Of a DNA stretch of 64,000 nucleotides, positions 22,901 through 34,689 are shown piece by piece. The DNA is taken from the NCBI RefSeq assembly GCF_026745355.1, contig NC_079210.1, forward strand, positions 15,831,422 to 15,895,421, in the 5' to 3' direction. Source of the stretch: Beta vulgaris subsp. vulgaris. Taxonomy: Eukaryota > Streptophyta > Magnoliopsida > Caryophyllales > Amaranthaceae. Within the stretch, counting starts at the first letter, position 1; each line of letters opens with the position of its first letter. Under the pieces are notes generated by a model. The model searched no databases. It was not told the origin of the DNA and was given only the letters and a program-made list of their open reading frames with translations. The position numbers and the translations under genes were made by a program.

Positions 22901-25900
22901 AGTTGTTAGCTATGAAGCTCAGTGAAAGTTTTGAAGAGCAGGGAAAAGCAGTTGAAAACTATGACATGCAGCTGAGAAGCTCTACAAACTCCGAAAATTG
23001 TGATAACAATGTCCTGGAAGTTGTGGAGCTTTCTAGTTATTGCGGTGAAGGACAAACTCAGTCCTTTAGACATGAAGTAGCTGAAAATAGTTATACTGCT
23101 CGTTGTGCTGTAATATCTAATTACCAATGCACAGAAATTAAAGAAGCCACATACGTTAACGTACATAAGCAAGAGGTCAATGATAGCAAATTGGTTGTAA
23201 ACGAAATGATGCTCCAGAGTAATGATGCAGACTTGATTTGCAGTATAGTGTCACAGGACACTTGTTATACTATGAATCAAGGAATCGCTAGTCCAAGAAT
23301 TTCTGATGATATAGATCAAGTGAACAATAGCACGGAGGAAGTTAAGGACCAAATTGATTTGCTTACCTGTCTTACTCAAACTACTCGTCTGGAATTTCAA
23401 TCATCTGGAATGAGAAGCAAGGATCAGGTTGCCATTCCTGTAGCAAATCCGGATATGGAAGAATCTTTATGTCCAGTCAATACACATGATATAGCACCTA
23501 GAGATATGTTGATGAGAGTAACTCTCGAGGAGTATATTGAATCAGATGAACCTGGACACAATCTCTCTCCAAGAGAAGCTACAATGAAAATTTCTCAGCA
23601 TGCTAATAGCTTAACGGATGAAAGTACATGCAATACAGAAGGTTTAGATGACGAGAGTGCAATTTCCGAACAGTAAGTATCATAGCATTTCATATACCTT
23701 GCATATATGTTTTTTATTTCTAGACCCACAACTGACTGTTCCAATGTTCCAGGAGGACACATGACCAGAAGCTGATGAGGCCACCACCAAATGTTGTTCC
23801 ATTTTCAGATGAGTGGCTTGCTGCTATTGAATCTGCTGGAGAGGTAATCAATCCATTTCTTACAATAAAGTTAGGCTTTGAAACAAGTTGTTGTATACTC
23901 ATCACTCTCCTGGAGACCAGTTATACACTCATCCTCTTTAGGTTATGACTTCATTATGCTCTTTTGTAAGGCTTACCAAGAAATATTTCATTTAGTGTCA
24001 CAAGCCTTCTATAATAATTGATTTTTAGTTGCACATAGCTTCAGTTCAGAAACAACTACCTTGCCATTTCATCAAGATTCCAGAGGATGGACCTTCATCT
24101 ATTACATCAACTGAAATTGTTTAATAACTGAAACACAATAGATTTAGTGTAAAGTTTCAAATCCATGGGGTGTCCTTGTGGTTTTGCATACTCCGTGTCA
24201 GTTTTCTCCCTCATGTATAATTTTACAAAGCATTGTGTTTCTTTATAATCATATCAGTGTAATTCAGGCCATTCAATGTCCTTTGTATGTTTTCTTGATT
24301 TATAAATTTTTTTGGCCGCATTTTAATTTTTTATTGTTCTCTGCATCTTTTTTTCTGTTATCATCTTTTCTCATTTTGACGGTCTCTCATTTGTATGATA
24401 ATGGGGCCTTTAGAATTCTATTATCTTTTCATTGTTTTCCTGTTATTTGGTATATTCTGGAAATGTGATGTTGGTAATAAGCAGGTAAGTTTATTTAGTG
24501 GGCTGATCAGTTCAAGCACAATGAACTCATTATGTGCATTTGAAACAGCAGTGAGCTCATTCAGAGCTAAATGTACCAGCTCCACTGTCAATACTCAATC
24601 TACCCTGGTTATGTTATGTAGAAAGTCAACTGTCGTTGCCTTTTGGAAAGAATAGGATTATCTTGACGAGTTCCCAGTGAAACAGTAGTGAGACAGTTCT
24701 TTGTTTTATAGACTTCTAGTTTCTGCATCTGGACATTGGTGCATCTTATTACTCCCTCTAAATTTGTCATGTTGTCCTAATGGTGCTTCATTGTTGCAGG
24801 AAATTTTAACGCTGAAGACTGGTGCTGTCAAACATTCACCTCCAGACAAGTCAATACCTGAGCCTGGTCCATGGTCCCCGGTATGATTCTCCTGATTGTT
24901 GCCTCTTCTTAAAAAACTGGTGAACGCTTATTGAATTTTTTTGCTGTTATTGATATGTAAATGATTCAATTGATAAGTTGAATAAGTTCAGATTACTGAA
25001 AATGGGGTGAAGATAGCATACTTCAAGTACTTGGGTAGAAAGTTATGCACGCATGTTTGGATTCCTATGTAACATTTCTATGCCCTAGTCAGTAATCCCT
25101 ACTTGATTCATTTTCATCCCAGATCAGAACAATTAAGTTACAGAAAGAAGATCCAGCTGGTTAAAGTGAAACTTAGGAACATTTTTACGAGTTAAGTGTC
25201 TAGGAGGGTACTGAACTTTGATGAAAGTATCAGTTAAGGTACTGAACTTTCAAATGTACCAGTTAAGGTACTCAAATTGGATGTCTGTTAACTTAAGGTA
25301 CTGAACTTTGATTTGTACCGTTAACATCCCCAAAAATAAAAATAAAATGTGACATGGCATTAATTAAAAAGAAAAAGCTGACATAACATTAATTTTCTCT
25401 CTCCTCTGATTCCTCACCTTCTTCTCTCTCCTTTTATTCCTCACCTTTTTTTTACTTTTTACTTTTTACTTTTTACTACTTTTTATTTCAACAATCTAAT
25501 AAACCTACTGAGTCAAACTTCATTTAATCTTAATTTCCACTATCAATCTCATCACCTTTGCAAGCCATAGCATTTCATGTGGCTTCCACACTGGGCTTAC
25601 ATACTTCCCTTTTCTCAATTGTTGCTGTACGTTGTTGTTGTTGTTCTTGACCTACTGATGATGATGATGGGATAGGAGACAAGGAAGGAGAAGAAGATGA
25701 GTCAGGGGAAGTCAATTGGGCTTGTGGGTTTGAAGGAGATGGGCTTGATTATTGAAGTCCAATACCAAGCCCAATGGGCTTTGCTGCTTCCATTGATGAT
25801 GATGACGTTGAGAACTTGAAGTTGGTGTTGTATACCTTAATCTTTTAATAGTATCACTACTATTACTTACTGCTTCAAAATCAAAGGTAGATGAATTTGT

Positions 25901-28900
25901 ATTAGGAAGAAACAGAGGAGGTGGAGGTGCTCCCCTGATCTTTCTTTCTCTCTCCTCTTTCTCACGTGAGTTTGAAATTTTTATAATTAATGTTATGTCA
26001 GCTTTTTCTTTTTAATTAATGCCATGTCACATTTTATTTTTATTTTTGGGGATGTTAACGGTACAAACCAAAGTTCAGTACCTTAAGTTAACAGACATCC
26101 AATTTGAGTACCTTAACTGGTACATTTGAAAGTTCAGTACCTTAACTGATACTTTCATCAAAGTTCAGTACCCTCCTAGACACTTAACTCACATTCTTAC
26201 TATTAGACTTCGGGAAGACTGAGGGAAATAACTGGTGCTGTTTAACATGGTACTGGCTTTTCTCAGTGACTTCTCTTAGATTTTGATGTAGCTTTTGTCA
26301 GATTAGTTCACCATATATTTTATGATATACTAAATGACCTCCCTCAAAAAAAGAAAAAGGAAACGTTGTCATTTTCACCCATGTATTGAAGTAAAAGGAA
26401 GCATTGTCGTTCTCAGGATCTTTATGAACAATTTCGTGGAAATTCCTTTTTTTTCCCTTAAACACCTTGCTGGTGGGTAGCGACAGCTTCTTATGCATGA
26501 GGGGTGTTGACTGGTGAGGCTCGAAAGAATCATAAAGTACCTCTTTTACCTCAAGAATGAATTTTGAAATTGACTTTTTTGTCCTTTATATGACCAGCTT
26601 AATTTATCATGTCCTCATGCTCTTCAAGTTGAAAGTCATCAGCAATTCTAAATACTGTTTAGTTAGCTGCCTACTTCAGTAAATAAAATAGGTACCACTA
26701 CGTTCTTCACCTCATGCACTAGAATTACTTTGTATTCTCTGCACCAATAGAAAACTAGTCAACGGTTTTTTTGTCTCTTAGAACTTTTCTGATGCCTAAT
26801 TGACTGAGTTTCGTAACGAGCTACGCATTTGGAGTAGTGGACAGAATGCATATAATTTGAGCATTTATGTAGAACTATTTAGAATTGACTATGTTGATTT
26901 TCTTTTATCTTGTCTTTATTTTATTTTTTCCTTCTCTGTTGTTCTTTCTTTGGGTAACAAGAACATAAACGATAGTAGAATACTATTGCACTGGCTGCAA
27001 GACGCTATCTTCTGTATACCTAAGAAGTCAGATCGCAGTTAAATTATTTTCTCATCTTTTATAAAGAAGGGGCACTCCTTTATAAACAACTATAGTTCCT
27101 GCAGGCTGCAACAACATAGTTCCTTAAAAGACTCCACTGTCTTCTGGACATGAAGGGATTCCAGGAGACAAATCACCATGGTATAGTGATATTTATTGGT
27201 TATTGGTCAGGATTGAGAATAGGAATAAATACTTATATGTTAAAGTTTCTTGAGAAATATTACAGACCACAACTTTGTATATCAGATGAAACAAGCTTGA
27301 ATAAGATTTGTCTTGCACCAAACTATAATTCCTTCCACTGATCACCTGCTGTTCTGATTCATTTATTTTTCCATTAGAGATACTGAATTGATATAGGACA
27401 TATTACCGAATGAATGTTGAGGAATTTTACTTGCTCCCTCATTTTCTTTATTACTGTAGGCCTGCAGCAACCAAAAGCCTTAATCCTGATGCCAAAATGG
27501 TATTTGTAAGTGTAACTGAAGAATTTGAATCAAGAATCTGAATGTCTCTGAAAAGGTCTCCAAAACCTGCTTACTTGGCTCATCACCATTATCTAGAATT
27601 ACAGAAACAACCCAATGATGATAACAAGATGTTAATATAGTAGTAATGCAGCTCTCTGATCCCCTTTATCTTCACTCATCTTTTGAATCTTCCTTCTCAA
27701 AGAATTCCTCACGAGCTTTTAAATGATCTGAATCCTCCTAGCTTCATTGGTTAAATTACGAAGAATGGATTTTAGAACACTTGTTACCTTGCATGTGGAT
27801 CAACCCATTCGATCTTTCCTTAAAATCTTGCAACTTCTTGCCATTATTACCAATCTTACGAGCGTTAACAGAATCAAGCATAACTAAGTTGCCTTTTTGA
27901 ACACTAAATCGCTGCAATGGCTCTCCTAAGAAAGGCTTTAACATTCCTAGAATCACTGTCTAAAATCAGCAAACACTATTGACCAACTCGTGTTCCTAAA
28001 AGATTAAGCTAATTTTCTTTTTTGTTTGTCCCTAAAAGATTTCCCCATCTTCTATCGTGGTGACATGGTCCCGTTAGTCTCTGTCTGCCTTTTCTTTTAC
28101 CCCCACACACAAAAATACATATCTACCTGCCCACTTAACAACACTTAATAAAGCAACCATAACGAAATGGGAATGGGGTCAATTTCTAAGGGATGGAGGG
28201 AGTAAAGGACAAGCAACTACATTACGACTTAATCGTTATACAAGTATATTCTGGGATACGTCAAATTGGCCCGTGGTCAACCTGAGATAGGTATTTGGTC
28301 CTGGCCACTCTGTGTACCTACCAAAAAAAAGCTAACATGATAAACTGATAATTGAAAAGAGACCAGCAATAGAAAGACCTAATCCTCAAACAATAGTAGA
28401 AGAGTAACATGCAAGGACAATCATCTAACAATGAATTCACTCATTAGCCTAAATTGCTATCTCATGGCTGTGTTGGAATGTGTCAACAACCAAGCACTGT
28501 TTTGTCAAAGATCTTGGTATAATAGTTTTAGTGGCAGTGTGCACTTGATCCTGGATCACGAAAGAATAGCTTTACTTCTGAGTATATGTTGCTGGTATCA
28601 GTTACCAAATCCATGTATGGCAGTGGTTCAAAAGTAGCATCCACGTTATGAACCAATCTGACTTCCTCTAGTACAAGTTTGCTCTTGTTCACTTCAGCAA
28701 GAAGAAATCACGTACTATGTCAGTTTACAAGAGGTAAAATGTCAATGAATCAACAAGCTGTAACTACTCATCTACTTATTTGTTTATTATACCATACTTT
28801 GTGCATCCTTATTTTAGACAAAATATGATTGATATAATTTTTGGAGGATTTGGAACTATTCTTACCTTTCCTTCATGTGCTGTTTTCCAGGTGAAACGGA

Positions 28901-28953
28901 AGAGTACTCAAGTGATTGGACCTTATGACTGCACTAAGTACACAAATACTTAA
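19976..28953 (+). CDS. Ten-exon host gene, plant serine-rich protein of unknown function
   Basis: Ten coding exons join in phase: 19976-20054, 20402-20649, 20736-20777, 20918-21080, 21286-21410, 21552-21821, 21934-23672, 23753-23843, 24800-24880 and 28891-28953. Every junction is GT-AG and the product is 966 residues. The N-terminus has R-K-S-L-A-W-D-R-A-F-L-T-E-E-G-V-L-D (residues 14-31) and the C-terminus P-G-P-W-S-P-V-K-R-K ... G-P-Y-D-C-T-K-Y. I recall this pair from an uncharacterised plant-specific family. The middle (residues 220-889) is low-complexity, rich in Ser, Asp and Glu, with no membrane segment or signal peptide. Exon 7 (1739 bp) holds most of it. The basic segments at 84-200 could bind nucleic acid or microtubules, but this is a guess. 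Introns 1 and 9 hold transposons. Confidence 0.88.
20087..20336. mobile_element. Stowaway-like MITE in intron 1
   Basis: The ends are CTTCCTATGTTTCA... and its complement ...TCTGAAACAGAGGAAG, flanked by TA on both sides (20085-20086, 20337-20338). Length 250 bp, AT-rich, non-coding. This matches Stowaway (Tc1/Mariner-derived) MITEs. Confidence 0.8.
25189..26190. mobile_element. Pack-MULE-like element in intron 9 of the host gene
   Basis: Inverted ends of about 210 bp begin GAGTTAAGTGTCTAGGAGGG and run inward through several 'ggtactgaactttga' words. The flanks ACATTTTTAC (25179-25188) and ACATTCTTAC (26191-26200) form a 10 bp target duplication with one mismatch, as for Mutator-like elements. 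The centre (about 25550-25950) has gene-like composition, see the fragment entry. There is no transposase, so it is non-autonomous. Confidence 0.88.
25556..25945 (-). pseudogene. Captured gene fragment inside the Pack-MULE-like element
   Basis: On the minus strand the stretch from about 25945 to 25730 is open and rich in Pro, Ser, His and Gln. A second block in another frame ends in Y-V-S-P-V-W-K-P-H-E-M-L-W-L-A-K, directly followed by a splice donor-like GTGATG (reading out at 25556/25555). Plant transcription factors often have such composition, but I cannot name the source gene. Two frames are used, so the fragment is not a working gene. Confidence 0.5.
28010..28203. mobile_element. Degenerate Stowaway-like MITE in intron 9
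   Basis: The right end GGGATGGAGGGAGTA (about 28189-28203) is the usual Stowaway signature, and a loosely complementary stretch TTTGTCCCTAAAAGATTTCCCC lies at about 28023. The left end is too decayed to fix. Confidence 0.4.
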
Positions 28954-29705
28954 CCTAATAACTTCAACTAGGATTCGTTTATAGGCTGATTCTTTTTGTT
29001 AATCTTCCATGCTGAAAACTACGCGTGTACAGTACAAGGTCTTCTGTACTATACTACGTATATTATTTGACAATATTCTTTTGTTTTCTTTATATATTTT
29101 TTTAATAAGCAATCAAGATATATAACACTCAAAACAAAAGCAATATTTTAACTCAAAGTTTAGAGGGGAGGGGCAAACCTTCTAGGATGTACTACAGCAA
29201 GTCAGCAACCCTCTCATGCCTATCTTGTAAAGTAATATTCTTTCCTATGCTTTACATTGTATTTTATTGACTTTGCAGTATGCCCTATGGCTATAAGTAC
29301 TATCTTTCTGTCCTCCATCTCTCTCTCTTCAGATCATGCTATAGCAGCAAACAGAACTTTCCTCTGAAAACATGAGCCTCTTTAACTCCCCACTCTTCTG
29401 ATCATCTGATGCAGGTATATATCAGTGTACTGGATGCCTAGCACAACAGAACCTCTCCTATACACCTTAATGGCAACCAAAAATTTGGTGATTATGTCAT
29501 TATGTGACTGTAGTCTGTAGTGTCACAGATCACACAGTTATTATCAGAAGTTTGTCCTTGGTCTGGAGCCTTTGAAACAAGGCAAGCCATAAAAAGAACT
29601 CTGTTTTTGGGACAAAATACCTGTTTGGTATTCCAATCCAGGCATTCAGCTTTGGTTGGTCCCCACTCCCCAATTAACTTCCCATACATCTTCTCAATGC
29701 TATAT
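28954..29705. other. 3' flank of the host gene
   Basis: No gene or repeat is recognised. The first few hundred bases probably hold the 3' UTR and polyadenylation region. Small ORFs on both strands at 29492-29711 overlap each other and look incidental. Confidence 0.5.
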
Positions 29706-29982
29706 TGTTGAGGATAATGTAGTTGACCTAGTTAATAGAATATCATATATGACAGTATTATGATAATAGAAGTCTAGTAGTGGGAGATATGATTAAAGTT
29801 AATAAGATAGAATTAAGAGATATCGTTTATCTATTTTACAACTATGAGTCTAGTTGTATATATTTTATGAGTTAGTATTCACTAAGGTTTCCTAAGCTTG
29901 TAATATAAATACGCGATTAATTAATGAGAAAAGGTGTGACCAATATTGCCTTTGGTATTGGTTATCATAGAAAAACTTAACA
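29706..29982 (+). repeat. 5' LTR of the non-autonomous retrotransposon
   Basis: Begins TGTTG and ends AACTTAACA just before the primer-binding site. TATAAATACGCG-like sequence near 29904 resembles a TATA box. Confidence 0.8.
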
Positions 29983-30539
29983 TGGTATCAAGAGCTAGTT
30001 GAGATCTTGGGTTAAAACTCTAAAATATTATTCTCTCTTCCGGTTGTTTCGAGTTTCAAACACACCGGCCGGATATATATCTCAGAGTTGAGTTTTTTTC
30101 CCCAACAGTGCTATTGTACGTTGATTGTTGGTTGATTTTGGTTGGTGCAAGAAATAAATACATGCGAATTTGCCCCTTAATTTATAGAAGTATTCCAAGA
30201 GGATTTATTATTTGTTAAATGTTCAATGTTGATTTGGAGCTATGTGCCCTTTGCTTGCTGGTTGTGTCCTGCCTGTTCTTCTAAACATAATCGAAAGCAT
30301 CTACTTGTTGCCGCCAAGGAGGGCACTAGTCTACAAAACCTCTCTCAAGCCATGATATGACCATTGACCATCTCGCAAATATGGAGTGGCGTGTTCTTCA
30401 AATACCAAAGTCTCGAACAAGGGGAGTACCAATTCAGGTTTTTTTAGATGAATCCGACATCATTTGAGGAGATCCTACAAGATGATGAAGATCTCGATGA
30501 TGATGATGATGACGATGATGATGTGTGATGTATGATGAT

Positions 30540-30860
30540 GAACCATTTGAAGGATTCGAAAAGAACAGCGTTTTCAACCTATTGATATACGTGACAAGAG
30601 GTTCAGAAAGAATGGCATCCCTCATATAAAAATACTTTGCGGGTTCGAAAAGAATGATGTTCATGTTTGATTATTATGTGTCATGTGACAAGGGGTTCGA
30701 GAAGAATGATGCTTTCGTTTTGTTGAGATATTTGGCGAGTTCGAAAAGAATGGCGTTCTCATTAAGAAGAACAAAAAAATTTGCAGGCTCGGAAATAATG
30801 ACATCCTTGTTTGACTGATGATTGATGGATTCGAAAAGATTCACGTTGTCATCATCAAGG
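30540..30860 (+). repeat. Degenerate repeats of a TTCGAAAAGAATGRCRTT word
   Basis: The word (G)TTCGAAAAGAATG with variants recurs about seven times (near 30555, 30598, 30642, 30687, 30738, 30788 and 30829) at spacings of roughly 40-50 bases. This is the interior of the non-autonomous LTR element just upstream of its polypurine tract. No stable reading frame accounts for it. Confidence 0.7.
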
Positions 30861-30997
30861 AAAAGAAAATAGTTGTTGAAGTCTACATCAAAGAAGATGA
30901 AAAAGTTCTTCATCCGAATCTCTGGCTAAAATAGAAGATATTTTTGTACTTTTCCGATCGTATCGTTCGTAAAATTATCGTTATGACTGCGGGAGGG

Positions 30998-31263
30998 TGT
31001 TAAGGATAATGTAGTTATTCTAGTTAATAAAATATCATATATGATAGTATTATGATAATAGAAATCTAGTACTGGGAGATATGATTAAAGCTAATAAGAT
31101 AGAATTAGGAGATATAGTTTATCTATTTTACAAATATGAGTCTAGTTGTATATATTTTATGAGTTAGTATTTACTAAGGTTTCCTAACCTTGTAATATAA
31201 ATACGCGGTTGATTAATGAGAAAAGGTGTGACTAATATTGACATTGGTATTGGTTATCATAGA
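30998..31263 (+). repeat. 3' LTR of the non-autonomous retrotransposon
   Basis: Homologous to 29706-29970 with scattered substitutions. It ends about ten bases short of the expected ...AACA, possibly truncated at the MITE that follows. Confidence 0.8.
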
Positions 31264-31267
31264 TAAT

Positions 31268-31524
31268 ATGATTCCTCCTTTTCTTTTGAAGTGCAACACT
31301 TTGACTTTTTACTATTCACACACCTCATTTTGACCATATTTTTTACTAATATATAAATACAAAAATAATCTTATAAAATGTTGTTGGATTTGTTTCAATG
31401 AATGTTTTCATAATATCAACTTTTTATAACTTTTACAAATACATATCTAGAGATAAATGGTCAAAGTTGTGAATTGGCAAGTCTAAAGGTCAAATTGTTG
31501 CACTTATTTAGAAACAGAGGTTAG
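31268..31524. mobile_element. Eroded Stowaway-like MITE
   Basis: GATTCCTCCTTTTCTTTTGAAGTGCAACACTTTGAC at the left is complementary to GTCAAATTGTTGCACTTATTTAGAAACAGAGG at the right, and TA follows at 31525. It abuts the 3' LTR of the preceding element. Confidence 0.6.
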
Positions 31525-32783
31525 TAGAAATTAAAATTAGTTTTTCATAACGTCATATGTTATCAAACATTAAAAATAACATAACAAAATTAGTTTCATT
31601 TTTTAATTACCAAGCTATCATCCAAAACCTCGACCATGAAGAAAAATCTGAACAATGATATCTAGATTTTAGCTTTTTGTTGTCATTATATATTTTTATA
31701 ACTTGGGCTAATTGACTAGAATATTAAGAACTATACCTCCAATGCATTGAGCAGCACAACCTTTGATGGATGTAGTACGTAGCACAAATTTTAACTGTAT
31801 ATACCACTGAATTGGTGTCAAGAATTAATTTATAATAGTTTGGTCTATTTTTTCGTTATTTAATTTTTTTTTTTGAGTTTTGCATTTTGATCGTATATTC
31901 TTATATATATTTTTGCTTAAAATACAAACATAATAATACTATAGTCGGAAATTTGTATTAGCTAAGTCATAAATAAGAAAAATTAAGGTAGTTTTGAATA
32001 TTTTTAGTGTAATAGTAACATACATGCATACTTTTCTTAAAAAGTTTTTATTTAAATGACGTAAAAGTAGCAATTGAATCGTTTAAGGAAATAGTTGATT
32101 GTACATGTTATTTTAAAAGTTATATACATAATGCATCAGTTACATCAGATATATGATTAATGTGCATGTAATAGATTTGTGTAGGTGTCATGGATCCGAA
32201 TCATATGTAGTTTATTTCTCACTAATCTTCTTATTTATAGAAACTATAACTGTATGAGTTAATCATGGACTTTATTTAATCATGATAGAGTATATCTTGC
32301 AAATATATTTCATATAGTGATTTCCTTCCGTAAGTAGATTTTAGGTAGGAAGCCAAGAATATTTGCTTTAAAAAAATTCCGTTATTTGTGGTTAAAATAT
32401 AAGTAACCACAAATAACAGAATATTTACACAATATAATTTCCGTAATTTGTGCCAAGAATATTTGTTTTACAACTATGTAATTATGTGAATCATTTCTTT
32501 GTGGTTAAAACATATACAAGTAAAGTTGTTTATAATATATAATATATTATGATCGTATAGATTCAGGAAATCATATATAACCGGAATCAAATCTTATGAA
32601 AATCGAATGATTGTACATTAAATAATTTCACTTGAATTCGAGCATTATGTTGTTTTATATAAATTCGGCATATATAATATGTATTGTTTAAGCCTAAATT
32701 TTTTGTACTTATAAATTAGTTTTTTGTACACCTTAAATCATTTGAAATTTTATAAAGGAAAACATTTGAAGATAATTCTTTCT
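31525..32783. other. AT-rich intergenic stretch
   Basis: No gene recognised. A short inverted pair (GTTATTTGTGGTTAAAATATAAG / AACCACAAATAAC, about 32382-32421) can form a hairpin, possibly a MITE remnant. Confidence 0.4.
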
Positions 32784-34043
32784 ATGGAGTCTGAAACTTG
32801 AAAAATATGTCTACTAGAACACCTTCCTAAAGAAATTGTTATTGACGTTATATCACGCGTTGGAGCTTTTTTTATTGCCGATTTGTTTAGGTGCAAAATA
32901 AGGTACAATACATGTTCAACAAAATATTCATATATGTTTTAAAGTTTTTTTTTGTATATCACCTGTATATTAACCTAATTGTCTTAATGTAGTTGTAAAG
33001 TACTCAATAATATTTGTGAGGATGACAAAGTTCTACAAAAAACATCAATAGAAAGCTTGCTAAACGTACCATGGGATTACGTTGATAAGATGGATTGTTT
33101 ATTTAGTCGATTTTTAGAGTGCAACAATCTTGAGACTATTGTTCGAGTTGGAATGGTAACTTTTCTACAATAATTTCCTTATACTATGTTACTACCTCCG
33201 TTTCCTAAAGATCTTCCTTGTTACTGTTCCTACAAATACCAAGGAGGATCCATTTGTGCGGGGTATGGGGTGGGTAAAGTAGGCCGGAGAGAGAAAGGGG
33301 TTAAGATAAATAAACAAATAAAAAGGGTTAAAGTAGGAGAGAGAAAGGGAGTAATATTGAATTAATAATGTAATGGTGCACTATATGATAGGGACATGAG
33401 AAGGTAAAAAGGAAAAAATTTCCAAATAAGGAATAAAGTAAAAGAGGGAAGATCTTTTGGAAACGCACTTAAACGGAAAGAGGGAATATCTTTAGGAAAC
33501 AGAGGGAGTATTTCTTCGGTTTGACTTTAAATAGCATTTAATTAAACAATTTGATTCTTTAAAAGAAATTACATAGATTAAATTTGGTTTAAATTAACAT
33601 GTTAATTTAATGTTTTTTTTGTAGGTATAATTTTTTACTCAATCGAAGATAGAAGATGGTATTGCATGTTTTGAGAACGCACCAAATGAAGAATATTTAG
33701 TAGCAAGTTATTTATTAGGGCTCATACATCTATGTAGTAAAGATGCGAGTTACAAGAAGCTTGGTTTCAAAATTATACCGAGTAGACTAATGAACGGATT
33801 TGAAAGGGATTGCAAAATGTCGAAAAAAAGTTCGTTCTAATTTCTCTGAAATATGAATAGATAATAAGCTTTCTATTGAATCAGGATTTTTTTAATGCAA
33901 AAAAAAAACAATCATATAATGTTAAGAGGAAGAGTTGGGAAGGTGATGATTACTACTATCAAGTTTTGGATGAACCAAGAAGAGTGTGTGATGCTTGCAA
34001 TTGTAATCGAGAACTCATGTATTTCCTATCATTTATGTCTTAA
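32784..34043 (+). pseudogene. F-box protein gene of the At1g67623/At2g35280 type, disabled
   Basis: Four exons: 32784-32902, 32993-33155, 33625-about 33830 and 33885-34043. The first carries an F-box start (L-E-H-L-P-K-E-I-V ... L-F-R-C-K). The next ones carry the family's middle part, with the N-N-L-E-T-I-V-R-V-G and S-Y-L-L-G-L-I-H-L-C pattern of a Sel1-like repeat, and the last a Cys-rich tail (C-x2-C-x-C-x-R-E-L). F-box proteins of this type are substrate adaptors for SCF ubiquitin ligases. Codon 6 is TGA (32799-32801), and exon 3 has TAA (33628-33630) in the expected frame, so I call it a pseudogene. Intron 2 holds a Stowaway MITE. Confidence 0.78.
33192..33508. mobile_element. Stowaway MITE in intron 2 of the F-box pseudogene
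   Basis: The ends are CTACCTCCGTTTCCTAAAGA and the complementary TCTTTAGGAAACAGAGGGAG, with TA duplicated on each side (33190-33191, 33509-33510). 317 bp, non-coding. The ends are well conserved, so it may be fairly young. Confidence 0.9.
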
Positions 34044-34689
34044 GTTTACTTTGATGTTCATCATCATATATTATTAATTAAAAATGATTTATTTTGTGTC
34101 TTAAAAAATTCTATTACTCAAATTTGTTTTTAATGTTAATTGTTCTCTTACTTATATATTGAAGAGTTCTGTATATGACTACTCTAATAATTAAATATCG
34201 GTTTTTACCATATCTTTTTAGAGTAATAAAATTATATTTATGTAGAAAATAAAAAAAATACGGCATGTCTAGATTATAATTATTATATATCGTTAATTTG
34301 AAATTGATATTATTTCCATTTCGCAATAAAAATCGTAATAGGTAAGTTACACAAGGTATTATGCAAGATATAATGTAATAAATATCTTTCCATATTATGG
34401 ATTCAGTTTATGATTTGATACTCTATTTTAAAAGAGAATTATAAAATATATTCTGTAATAGCATAAATCATAATTTACCCTAATTATTGCTATATAATAT
34501 GTGACAACTTAAATTAAGCCTACAATCCGGTTGTCGATATTTTCTATTCAAAAGTAGATATATTGTCCAATCATATAAATACTATCTATTGCTACCAACA
34601 CCAAATGGTTACTAATATTCTTTGAAAAGCATATGAATATACTTAAGAGTCTTTTTTTGTCTAAATAATTCGAACTACATTGAAATACG
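34044..34689. other. AT-rich spacer
   Basis: No gene recognised. The minus-strand ORF at 34114-34326 is an AT-composition artefact rich in Asn, Tyr and Ile. Confidence 0.5.

Larger units (their letters stand above)
29706..31263 (+). mobile_element. Non-autonomous LTR retrotransposon (TRIM/LARD-like)
   Basis: Two direct repeats of about 270 bp, beginning TGTTGAGGATAATG at 29706 and TGTTAAGGATAATG at 30998, are clearly homologous throughout. After the left LTR comes TGGTATCAAGAGC (29983-29995), an initiator-tRNA-Met primer-binding site with one extra A. Before the right LTR is the polypurine tract GCGGGAGGG. The interior of about 1 kb encodes no gag or pol, so movement would depend on a Copia partner. 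The right LTR loses similarity after ATCATAGA, so the 3' border and target duplication are uncertain. Confidence 0.85.

Noticed and set aside
27756..27956. Minus-strand ORF in intron 9, with a neighbouring frame faintly like a TPR repeat (N-V-K-A-F-L-R-R)
   Set aside because: Only one short match to a repeat motif. Surrounding frames contain many stops, so I cannot support a gene or a named pseudogene.
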